Assembly (NCBI GenBank): GCA_025458465.1
Contig: JALOSK010000123.1
Location: forward strand, 1-6,051
Direction of reading: 5' to 3'
DNA from: Sandarakinorhabdus sp.
GTDB lineage: Bacteria; Pseudomonadota; Alphaproteobacteria; Sphingomonadales; Sphingomonadaceae
DNA length: 6,051 bases
The notes beneath the pieces were generated by a model, which made no database searches, was not told where the DNA came from, and worked only from the letters and a program-made list of their open reading frames with translations. Made by a program: the position numbers and the translations under genes. Below, one piece after another: positions 1 through 6,051 of the stretch; the first letter of the stretch is position 1, and every line of letters begins with the position of its first letter.

Positions 1-132
1 CACCAGCAGATCGGGCCGCGCGGCCTTCAGTTCATGGCGCCGCTCCATCAGCGCGGCCAGCGTTTCGGCAGTGGTGGCGCGGCTGCCCATCTGCAGCGCC
101 GCAAGCCGCGCGGTTCCGGTGGGAATGGTCAT
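1..132 (-). CDS. N-terminal fragment of a probable nitrilase-superfamily (carbon-nitrogen) hydrolase
   Basis: Only the first 44 codons are in the window; the gene continues past the left edge. It starts with ATG at 132 in an ATGA overlap with the queG stop codon, and a GGAGG ribosome binding site lies 4 nt upstream, so the start is well supported. The peptide begins [20 protein letters not shown] and ends with ARPDLLV. The pattern of a short strand with A-A-L-Q-M near the N-terminus, then a helix, then a second strand D-L-L-V about 25 residues on, is how nitrilase-family amidohydrolases open; in them the second strand leads into the L-P-E motif with the catalytic glutamate. That glutamate, the lysine and the cysteine would all lie outside the window, so the family call is an inference and no substrate can be named. 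It is the last visible gene of the maeB-hydrolase-queG series and is probably translationally coupled to queG. Confidence 0.5.
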   Translation of the reverse strand, partial: MTIPTGTARLAALQMGSRATTAETLAALMERRHELKAARPDLLV

Positions 133-1196
133 GCAGCCTCCAGTCGTTCCAGCGCCCAGCGCGCCGCATCGGCCAGCACCGGATCATCACTGGTCAGATG
201 CGCCCGCACCGCCGGAACCAGATCGGATTGTCCACTGTTTCCAGCGGCATAAAGGCAGTTTCGCAGAAACCGCTTCACCCCGATCCGCTTGATCGCAGAA
301 CCGGAAAACAGCGCACGGAATGCCGTGTCATCCAGCGCCAGCAGGTCTGCCAGTTTCGGCGCGGTCAGTTCCGCCCGGGGCAGGAAGGCCGGTTCCTCCG
401 TGGCCTGGGCGAAGCGGTTCCACGGGCACACCGACAGGCAATCATCACAGCCATAGATACGGTTGGCCAACGGTTCCCGGAACTCCACCGGAATGGGGCC
501 GGCGTGTTCGATGGTCAGGTACGCAAGGCAGCGCCGCGCATCCAGCCGGTAGGGCGCCGGAAAGGCGTTCGTCGGGCAGGCCGTCTGGCAGCGGGTGCAG
601 CTGCCGCAGCGATCCGCATGCGGCGCATCCGGTTCAAGATCGAGCGTGGTGTAGATGGCGCCAAGGAACAGCCAGCTGCCGTGCCGGCGCGACACGAGGT
701 TGGTGTGCTTGCCCTGCCAGCCCAGCCCGGCCGCAGCGGCCAGCGGCTTTTCCATCACCGGGGCGGTGTCGACAAATACCTTCACGCCCGCAGCATCCGG
801 CCCGCCCGCCTCTGCCACCAGCCAGCGGGCCAGCGCCTTCAGCCGTTTCTTGATCAGATCATGATAATCGCGGTTCCAGGCATAGACGCTGATGACGCCG
901 GTATCGCCCACCCCCGCCAGCCTCAACGGATCCAGCGGCGGCGCATAGCTGGTGCCCAGCATGATGACGCTGTTCACCGCTGGCCACAGGCCACGTGGGC
1001 TGGCGCGTTCATCGGCGCGGCTTTCCATCCAGATCATGTCGCCGTGGCAGCCATCGGCCAGCCATTGCCGCAAGCGCTGGGCGGCCTCTGGCACTGCATC
1101 GGCGCGGGTGATCCCCAGATCGGCAAAGCCCAGCCGCTGCGCCTCGGCTGCCAGCGCGGCCTTCAACCCGGCGCTCAGCTGAGCGTGTTCAGCCAA
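129..1196 (-). CDS. queG: Epoxyqueuosine reductase (tRNA queuosine modification, last step)
   Basis: QueG is a cytoplasmic cobalamin- and iron-sulfur-dependent enzyme that reduces epoxyqueuosine to queuosine at the wobble base of tRNAs for Asp, Asn, His and Tyr. From the TTG start at 1196 the protein has 355 residues, normal for the family. Visible landmarks are G-I-T-R-A-D-A at about 28-34; [12 protein letters not shown] at about 142-153 with the conserved catalytic Asp at 143; a ferredoxin-like C-x2-C-x2-C-x3-C-P at 197, 200, 203 and 207; the conserved R-R-C at 223 with L-T-I-E-H after it; and C-x2-C-x3-C-P-W-N at 250, 253 and 257. Together these supply two 4Fe-4S clusters. From about 312 the tail resembles a HEAT-like repeat (R-N-C-L-Y-A-A-G-N). 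There is no in-frame ATG before the conserved G-D-M-I-W, so the start must be non-ATG. TTG at 1196 follows GGTGG by 4 nt; TTG at 1247 or 1166 are alternatives. The start lies inside the end of the hydrolase gene, and the stop overlaps the next gene as ATGA. Confidence 0.95.
   Translation of the reverse strand: MAEHAQLSAGLKAALAAEAQRLGFADLGITRADAVPEAAQRLRQWLADGCHGDMIWMESRADERASPRGLWPAVNSVIMLGTSYAPPLDPLRLAGVGDTGVISVYAWNRDYHDLIKKRLKALARWLVAEAGGPDAAGVKVFVDTAPVMEKPLAAAAGLGWQGKHTNLVSRRHGSWLFLGAIYTTLDLEPDAPHADRCGSCTRCQTACPTNAFPAPYRLDARRCLAYLTIEHAGPIPVEFREPLANRIYGCDDCLSVCPWNRFAQATEEPAFLPRAELTAPKLADLLALDDTAFRALFSGSAIKRIGVKRFLRNCLYAAGNSGQSDLVPAVRAHLTSDDPVLADAARWALERLEAA
137..141 (-). promoter_or_regulatory. 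Strong ribosome binding site for the nitrilase-like gene
   Basis: On the minus strand the sequence reads GGAGG, then CTGC, then ATG at 132. It lies inside the last codons of queG, fixes the start of the downstream gene, and is the best Shine-Dalgarno match seen at any start in the window. Confidence 0.6.
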
Positions 1197-1954
1197 TCGA
1201 CCACCATCGCGGCCACGCGGCCTTCCAGTTCGCCCCAGAACAGCCAATGCGGGGCGCCGGGCAGTTCGTGATAATCCACGCGGCCGCCATTGCCGCCGTT
1301 CAGGTTGCGGGCTGTTGCCCGGGCGATCCCCGGCGGCGTGATGCGATCATCCGTGCCCACCAGCACCAGCGCCGGCTGCGACAGGCGGGCATATTCAACG
1401 CGGGTGACACTGCCGAACAGCGGCGGCAGCGCCATTTCGGCCAGCACACGGCCCGAATCCCACACCAGCGCGGCGATTTCGGCGGCGGTTTCGGCCTCGG
1501 GGACGCCATTGAAGATGCCCCAGCGCGCGCCGGCTTCGTCACACAGGGTCGGACGTTCCCACCAGCCCCATTTCAGCACGACATTCTTCAGTGTGCGCAC
1601 CGGATCAAGGCCGGGAGACTGGCTGTTGGCCGCGGCCGCCGGTGACAGCAGCACCAGGCCGGCATGGGGCACCCGCAGCGCCACCAATTGCGCCAGCAGA
1701 CCGCCCATCGAATGACCGAGGATGACCGGAGGCGTGCCCAGCTTGCCGGCTTCGGCAACGAGGAAATCGACATAGGCGGTGATCGACAGGGACCCCAGCG
1801 CCTCTGGCGGCGGCAGGCTGGCCGGGCGGTCATGGAAGGGCAGCACCGGCGCGTGCGTGGCATGGCCGGCGGCTTCCAGAACAGGGCGCAGCCGATCGAA
1901 TGTGGCCGGGGTGGACCACATGCCGTGGATCAGCAGGATGGGCGGTTTCAGCAC
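1175..1954 (-). CDS. Alpha/beta-fold hydrolase, substrate unknown
   Basis: This 259-residue protein has the plan of a small serine alpha/beta hydrolase. The N-terminal strand P-I-L-L-I-H-G-M-W (about 5-13) carries the H-G oxyanion motif. The nucleophile elbow is G-H-S-M-G-G with Ser82. The probable acid is Asp203 in [10 protein letters not shown], and the base is His236 in G-A-P-H-W. All three triad positions are present and correctly spaced, so it should be active. A tryptophan-rich cap between about 120 and 180 (K-W-G-W-W-E-R-P) probably shapes the substrate pocket. No signal peptide or membrane segment is visible, so it is likely cytoplasmic. The start is GTG at 1954, inside the last codons of maeB: GTG and the maeB TGA overlap in GTGCTGA, with a G-rich GGGGTGGT just upstream. 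Esterase, lipase-like, lactonase or dehalogenase-type activity cannot be told apart from sequence alone. The neighbours maeB and queG give no hint of substrate. Confidence 0.85.
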   Translation of the reverse strand: MLKPPILLIHGMWSTPATFDRLRPVLEAAGHATHAPVLPFHDRPASLPPPEALGSLSITAYVDFLVAEAGKLGTPPVILGHSMGGLLAQLVALRVPHAGLVLLSPAAAANSQSPGLDPVRTLKNVVLKWGWWERPTLCDEAGARWGIFNGVPEAETAAEIAALVWDSGRVLAEMALPPLFGSVTRVEYARLSQPALVLVGTDDRITPPGIARATARNLNGGNGGRVDYHELPGAPHWLFWGELEGRVAAMVVDWLNTLS

Positions 1955-4221
1955 ACCACCCCGGTCGACGCCAGCACGCCCAACGTCACGATGTCGGACG
2001 CCGAACTGCTCATCGGCACGATCTGAACAGGCCGCGCCATGTTGACCAGCATCGGGCCAACAACGCGCAGGTTCGCGACTTCCTTGATCAGCTTGGCGGC
2101 GATGTTGGCACTGTGCAGTCCGGGCATCACCAGCACGTTGGCCGGGCCGGAAAGCCGGCTGAACGGATATTGCGCCCGCATCGCCGGATTGAGCGCCACG
2201 TCGGCCGAAAGCTCACCTTCATATTCGAAGCCCACCTGCCGGGCATCGAGCAGTTGCACCGCCTCGCGCACATTGTCGACAATGCTGCCGCGCGGGTTGC
2301 CGAAGTTGCTGTAGGACAGGAAGGCCACCCGCGGTTCCACGCCCAGGCGGCGCGCGACGGCGGCGGTTTCCACCGCGATATCGGCAAGCAGCGCGGCATC
2401 GGGGCGTTCGGTCACCGTGGTATCGGCGATGAAGATGGTCTGCTGCTTGCCCACCAGCATGTGGATGCCGAACGGGCGGCGTTCCGGCACCGGATCGATC
2501 ACCGTGCGCACCTGGCGATAGGTGGTGGCAAAGTTGCGGGTGACGCCGGTGAGCATCAGGTCCGCCTCTCCCATCGCCACCAGCAGCGCGCCGAAGATAT
2601 TGCGCTCGTGGTTGACCATGCGCTGCACGTCGCGGTGCAGCATCCCGCGCCGCTGCAGCCGTTCATAGAGATATTCCACCATCCTGGGCACCAGCGGCGA
2701 GATGGAGCTGTTGTGGATCTCGAATTCGTCGGGATCGGCGCCAAGCCGGGTCAGGCCCTCGCGCACCGGCGCCTCGCGGCCCACCAGCACGGGCGTGCCG
2801 TAACCGGAATTGCGCCAGTTCACGGCGGCGCGCAGCACCACGTCCTGCTCGGCCTCGGCAAACACTGCGCGGCGCGGCCGACTCTGGGCGCTTTCGATGG
2901 CGCCCTGCAGGATCGACGTGGTGGGATTGAGCCGGCCACGCAGTTCCTGGCGATAGGCGTCTTCATCGAAGAACGGCTTGCGCGCCGCGCCCGATTCCAT
3001 CGCCGCCTTGGCAACGGCGGTGGGGATATGTTCGATCAGGCGCGGATCGAAGGGAGCCGGAATGATATATTCGGGGCCAAAGGTGCGCGCCTTGCCGCCA
3101 TAGGCCGCCGCCACTTCATCGGGCACCGGCATGCGCGCCAGGCTGGCGATGGCATTGGCTGCCGCCAGCTTCATCTCTTCGTTGATCGCGGTGGCCCGCA
3201 CATCCAGCGCACCCCGGAACAGATAAGGGAAGCACAGCACATTGTTGACCTGGTTGGGATAATCGCTGCGCCCGGTGGCGACGATGGCATCGCTGCGCAC
3301 CTTGTGCACTTCCTCGGGCGTGATTTCCGGATCGGGGTTGGCCATGGCAAAGATGATCGGATTGGCCGCCATGCTGGCCACCATCTCAGGGGAAACCGCG
3401 CCCTTCTGCGAAAGGCCCATGAACACGTCGGCGCCCACCATCGCCTCTTCCAGGCTGCGCGCGTCGGTGACGGCGGCGTGGGCGGATTTCCACTGGTTCA
3501 TGCCCTTTTCGCGGCCCGTGTAGATCACGCCCGAGGTGTCGCACATGATGACGTTCCGCACGCCATAAAGCTTGATCAGTTCGGTGCAGGCGATGGCGGC
3601 CGCACCGGCGCCATTGACCACCATCTTCACGTCTTCCGGCTTGCGGCCCGTCAGGTGCAGCGCGTTGATCAGGCCGGCAGCGGCCACGATGGCGGTGCCG
3701 TGCTGGTCATCATGAAAGACCGGGATCTTCATCCGTTCCTTCAGGGCGCTTTCGATGATGAAGCATTCGGGCGCCTTGATGTCTTCCAGGTTGATGCCGC
3801 CAAACGAAGGCTCCAGCACCTCCACTGCGGCGATGAAGCGCTCAACGTCTTCGGTGGCCACTTCCAGATCGATGGAATCGATGTCGGCAAAGCGCTTGAA
3901 CAGCACCGCCTTGCCTTCCATCACCGGCTTTGACGCCAGCGCGCCCAGATTGCCCAGGCCCAGGATCGCGGTGCCGTTGGAGATGACGGCCACCAGATTG
4001 CCCTTGATCGTGTAATCATAGGCACTGTCCGGATCGGCGGCGATGGCGCGCACCGGGGCGGCGACACCCGGCGAATAGGCCAGCGACAGATCGCGCTGCG
4101 TCGCCATCGGCTTGGAGGCAACGATGTCGATCTTCCCGGCCTTGCCGCGGCGGTGATAGTTCAGGGCCTCGCGGTCACCGAAATCCTGATCGGTGCCGGG
4201 CGTTTCGTGCTTTTTCGTCAT
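1948..4221 (-). CDS. maeB: NADP-dependent malic enzyme with C-terminal phosphotransacetylase-like domain
   Basis: This enzyme decarboxylates (S)-malate to pyruvate and CO2 with reduction of NADP, supplying NADPH and linking the TCA cycle to pyruvate. From ATG 4221 it has 757 residues, typical of the large MaeB hybrid class. Residues from about 20 to 430 are the malic enzyme part: L-A-Y-S-P-G-V-A at 47-54, G-N-L-V-A-V-I-S-N-G-T near 74-84, the K-P-V-M-E-G-K-A-V-L-F-K segment ending at Lys109, acidic metal-binding residues in N-L-E-D-I-K (Glu146, Asp147) and F-H-D-D-Q-H-G-T (169-176), and a Rossmann turn N-G-A-G-A-A-A-I-A at 203-211. From about 431 to the end is a phosphotransacetylase-like domain, which in this family binds acetyl-CoA as an allosteric inhibitor and is not catalytic. 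The Pta active-site Ser-Arg pair is replaced here by Pro736-Met737. ATG 4221 is preferred over an upstream TTG at 4269, which adds 16 non-conserved residues. It heads the leftward operon and diverges from mutS. The cofactor choice is taken from the family, not proven by motif. Confidence 0.95.
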   Translation of the reverse strand: MTKKHETPGTDQDFGDREALNYHRRGKAGKIDIVASKPMATQRDLSLAYSPGVAAPVRAIAADPDSAYDYTIKGNLVAVISNGTAILGLGNLGALASKPVMEGKAVLFKRFADIDSIDLEVATEDVERFIAAVEVLEPSFGGINLEDIKAPECFIIESALKERMKIPVFHDDQHGTAIVAAAGLINALHLTGRKPEDVKMVVNGAGAAAIACTELIKLYGVRNVIMCDTSGVIYTGREKGMNQWKSAHAAVTDARSLEEAMVGADVFMGLSQKGAVSPEMVASMAANPIIFAMANPDPEITPEEVHKVRSDAIVATGRSDYPNQVNNVLCFPYLFRGALDVRATAINEEMKLAAANAIASLARMPVPDEVAAAYGGKARTFGPEYIIPAPFDPRLIEHIPTAVAKAAMESGAARKPFFDEDAYRQELRGRLNPTTSILQGAIESAQSRPRRAVFAEAEQDVVLRAAVNWRNSGYGTPVLVGREAPVREGLTRLGADPDEFEIHNSSISPLVPRMVEYLYERLQRRGMLHRDVQRMVNHERNIFGALLVAMGEADLMLTGVTRNFATTYRQVRTVIDPVPERRPFGIHMLVGKQQTIFIADTTVTERPDAALLADIAVETAAVARRLGVEPRVAFLSYSNFGNPRGSIVDNVREAVQLLDARQVGFEYEGELSADVALNPAMRAQYPFSRLSGPANVLVMPGLHSANIAAKLIKEVANLRVVGPMLVNMARPVQIVPMSSSASDIVTLGVLASTGVVC

Positions 4222-4342
4222 TGCCTGTGTCGCCTTGCTGGAATGGCATCGATAGGATTGTGGCAGCAACTGGGCAAGAACTTATCCATGGGCAGTTCCG
4301 CCCCCTTTGCGCCTGCGTCACCGGCGCGCTATCGCTGCAGGC
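4222..4342. promoter_or_regulatory. Divergent maeB-mutS intergenic control region
   Basis: This 121-bp gap is the only non-coding stretch in the window apart from codon overlaps, so promoters for both the leftward operon and mutS must lie here or reach into the gene ends. It holds an imperfect inverted repeat, GAACT at 4278-4282 and AGTTC at 4294-4298, around a central CCATGG palindrome. No riboswitch-like fold or terminator is evident. The repeat may be an operator but could be chance. Confidence 0.6.
4249..4277 (-). promoter_or_regulatory. Candidate sigma-70-type promoter for the maeB operon
   Basis: On the minus strand TTGCCC (4277-4272) and TATCGA (4254-4249) are separated by 17 nt. The -35 keeps the TTG core and the -10 keeps only TAT of the consensus, so the match is weak. 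Transcription would begin near 4242 and give a leader of about 20 nt before the ATG at 4221. This is a pattern-based guess. Confidence 0.3.
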
Positions 4343-6051
4343 GTGACTGCCGCCTCCCCCATGATCGCCCAATATCTGGCCATCAAGGCGCAAGCCGACG
4401 TGGCTGCGCCGGGCAGCCTGCTGTTCTTTCGCATGGGCGATTTCTATGAACTCTTCTTCGACGACGCCGCTGCTGCCGCCGCCACGCTCGACATCGCGCT
4501 GACCAGGCGCGGCGAACATGCCGGCCAACCCATCCCGATGTGCGGCGTACCCGTGCACGCGCACGAGAATTATCTGGCCCGCCTGATCCGCGCCGGCCAC
4601 CGCGTGGCGATTGCCGAACAGGTGGAAGACCCGGCCGAAGCGAAAAGGCGCGGCTCCAAATCGGTGGTGGCCCGTGCCATCACCCGCATCGTCACGCCCG
4701 GCACCGTCACCGAAGCCGGCCTGCTGGAACCGCGCCGCGCCAACTGGCTGGCAGCCATCACGGTTGATGGCCAAGCCGCCGGGCTGGCCTGGGTCGATCT
4801 GTCCACGGGCGCCTTCCACACCCGCGCCGGCAGTGTCACGGAACTCAAGGCGGAACTGGCCCGGCTGGCGCCCGCCGAAACACTGGTGCCCGAAGGCAGC
4901 GGGCTGGCCGGCCTTGCCCGCCCGGCCGCGGATTTTTCCGCTGCGCGCGCCGAAGCCACCCTGAAATCGCGCTTCGGCGTCGCCACGCTGGATGGCTGGG
5001 GCGATTTCAGCCGGGCCGAACTGGCGGCGGCCGGCGCCTGCCTTGCCTATGCGCAGGAAACCGCGCGGGCTTCTGCCCCCCTCATCCTGCCGCCGCGCCG
5101 CGAACTGCCGGGCAGCACCATGGCCATCGATGCCGCCACCCGCGTCAGCCTTGAATTGCAGCGCGGCGCCAGCCGCCACAGCCTCGAAGCCGCCATCGAT
5201 GCCACGGTCACCGCCTCCGGCGCCCGGCAGCTGGGGGCCGACATCGCGGCCCCGCTCACCGATCCGGCCGCCATTGCCGCCCGGCTCGACATGGTCGGCT
5301 GGTTCCATGCCGATCCCCTCACCCGCGCCGCCACCCGCGACACGCTTGCCGGCCTGCCCGATATCGCCCGCGCGCTTGCCCGCATTGCGGTGGGGCGCTG
5401 GTCCCCGCGCGATCTGGGACAACTCGGCACCGGCCTCGCGCTGGCACTGCAATTGAAGGCCGCCCTCGCCGCCCGTGATGCCGCGCCGCCGGCGCTGCTG
5501 GCCGAAACCCTTGCCCGCATCGGCCTGGGGCTGGGCGGATTGGTCGAACAACTGGCGCGCACGCTGGTGGATGAACCGCCCATCGAACTGCCCGGCGCCA
5601 TCCGCCCCGGCTTCGATGCCGCGCTGGATGCCCTGCGCGACACCGCCCGCGATGGCCGCAGCGCGGTGGCGGCGCTGGAAGCCCGCCTGAAGGCCGAAAC
5701 CGGCATCGCGGCACTGAAGATCCGCCACAACAATGTGCTGGGCTATCATATCGAAGTGCCGGCCCTGCGCGCCGATCCGCTGCTGCGCGCCGACAGCGGC
5801 TTCATCCACCGCCAGACGATGGCGGGCGCCGTCCGCTTCTCGTCACCGGAACTGGGCGAACTTGCCACCCGCATCGCCCAGGCCGCCGATCATGCGCTGG
5901 CCGCCGAAGCCGCGCATCTGGAAGAACTGCGTGCCGCCGTCCTTGCCCTCACCCACGCCATTTCCGATACGGCCGCCGCGCTTGCCCGCCTTGATGTCGC
6001 CGCCGCGTTGGCCGAACTCGCCGCCAGCGAGAACTGGGTGCGCCCCACGGT
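4343..6051 (+). CDS. mutS: DNA mismatch repair protein MutS, N-terminal two thirds (cut by window edge)
   Basis: MutS scans DNA for mispaired bases and small loops and, with ATP, recruits MutL to start repair. The frame is open from 4343 to the right edge, giving 569 complete codons of an expected 850-900. The mismatch-binding domain is clear: M-G-D-F-Y-E-L-F at 31-38 carries the Phe34-x-Glu36 pair that stacks on and contacts the mispair, followed by the family pattern I-P-M-C-G-V-P near 62 and R-G-H-like [15 protein letters not shown] near 84-98. The connector domain (about 115-250), the core ([11 protein letters not shown] near 282) and the clamp (L-G-Y-H-I-E-V near 466, F-I-H-R-Q-T-M near 487) follow. 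The Walker A, Walker B and C-terminal helix-turn-helix are beyond the window. GTG 4343 is preferred because it includes the family-typical S-P-M-I-A-Q-Y opening; ATG 4361 would be six codons shorter. Neither has a strong ribosome binding site. It diverges from maeB. Confidence 0.95.
   Translation, partial: MTAASPMIAQYLAIKAQADVAAPGSLLFFRMGDFYELFFDDAAAAAATLDIALTRRGEHAGQPIPMCGVPVHAHENYLARLIRAGHRVAIAEQVEDPAEAKRRGSKSVVARAITRIVTPGTVTEAGLLEPRRANWLAAITVDGQAAGLAWVDLSTGAFHTRAGSVTELKAELARLAPAETLVPEGSGLAGLARPAADFSAARAEATLKSRFGVATLDGWGDFSRAELAAAGACLAYAQETARASAPLILPPRRELPGSTMAIDAATRVSLELQRGASRHSLEAAIDATVTASGARQLGADIAAPLTDPAAIAARLDMVGWFHADPLTRAATRDTLAGLPDIARALARIAVGRWSPRDLGQLGTGLALALQLKAALAARDAAPPALLAETLARIGLGLGGLVEQLARTLVDEPPIELPGAIRPGFDAALDALRDTARDGRSAVAALEARLKAETGIAALKIRHNNVLGYHIEVPALRADPLLRADSGFIHRQTMAGAVRFSSPELGELATRIAQAADHALAAEAAHLEELRAAVLALTHAISDTAAALARLDVAAALAELAASENWVRPT

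Noticed and set aside
198..1271. A 357-codon open frame on the plus strand opposite queG
   Set aside because: The opposite strand encodes QueG with all iron-sulfur cysteines in place; this frame is Arg, Gln and Ala rich low-information sequence.
1900..3933. A 677-codon open frame on the plus strand opposite maeB
   Set aside because: It is antisense to a clearly conserved malic enzyme, is rich in His, Arg, Gly and Ala without any recognisable domain, and is explained by the high-GC codon pattern keeping the opposite frame free of stops.
4222..4269. Upstream extension of maeB to TTG at 4269
   Set aside because: The 16 extra residues are not like known MaeB N-termini, and ATG 4221 gives the usual family length; the extension would also cover the candidate promoter.
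4278..4298. LexA (SOS) box in the mutS-maeB gap
   Set aside because: Alphaproteobacterial LexA sites are direct repeats GTTC-N7-GTTC; here GAAC and GTTC form an inverted pair with longer spacing, so the match fails.
4175..5809. A 544-codon open frame on the minus strand opposite mutS
   Set aside because: It is antisense to the conserved MutS frame, very Gly, Ala, Gln and Arg rich, and shows no domain or plausible start signal; it is a GC-bias shadow.
1..6051. CRISPR array, insertion sequence, tRNA or rRNA gene, or intrinsic terminator
   Set aside because: No regularly spaced repeats, transposase motifs, structural RNA landmarks, or GC hairpin followed by a T run were seen on either strand; nearly all bases are accounted for by five coding regions.

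Overview
The window is high-GC DNA with very compact gene packing. It carries maeB and mutS back to back, and a queG whose protein resembles alphaproteobacterial homologues. I infer an alphaproteobacterium, most likely of the Sphingomonadales; this rests on protein style and gene order, not on a marker gene.

Layout. Two transcription units diverge from a 121-bp gap at about 4222-4342. Leftwards (minus strand) runs a tight series: a malic enzyme with a phosphotransacetylase-like tail (maeB, 1948-4221), an alpha/beta-fold hydrolase of unknown substrate (1175-1954), epoxyqueuosine reductase (queG, 129-1196), and the first 44 codons of a gene cut by the left edge that looks like a nitrilase-superfamily amidohydrolase (1-132). 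Each of the last three genes starts inside the end of the gene before it (overlaps of 7, about 22 and 4 bp), so they are probably one translationally coupled operon. Rightwards (plus strand) runs mutS, the mismatch-recognition ATPase. It starts at a GTG at 4343 and is cut by the right edge after 569 codons, before its ATPase domain.

Functions. MaeB makes pyruvate and NADPH from malate. QueG performs the last step of queuosine synthesis on tRNA. MutS finds mispaired bases. The hydrolase and nitrilase-like proteins are generic hydrolases with no deducible substrate. The genes do not form one obvious pathway; the operon looks like housekeeping genes joined by close packing. I see no mobile element, CRISPR array, RNA gene, phage gene or defence system. 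The most noteworthy points are the non-ATG starts of three of the five genes, the loss of the phosphotransacetylase catalytic Ser-Arg pair in MaeB, and the short divergent control region. Nothing here supports a new biological system.
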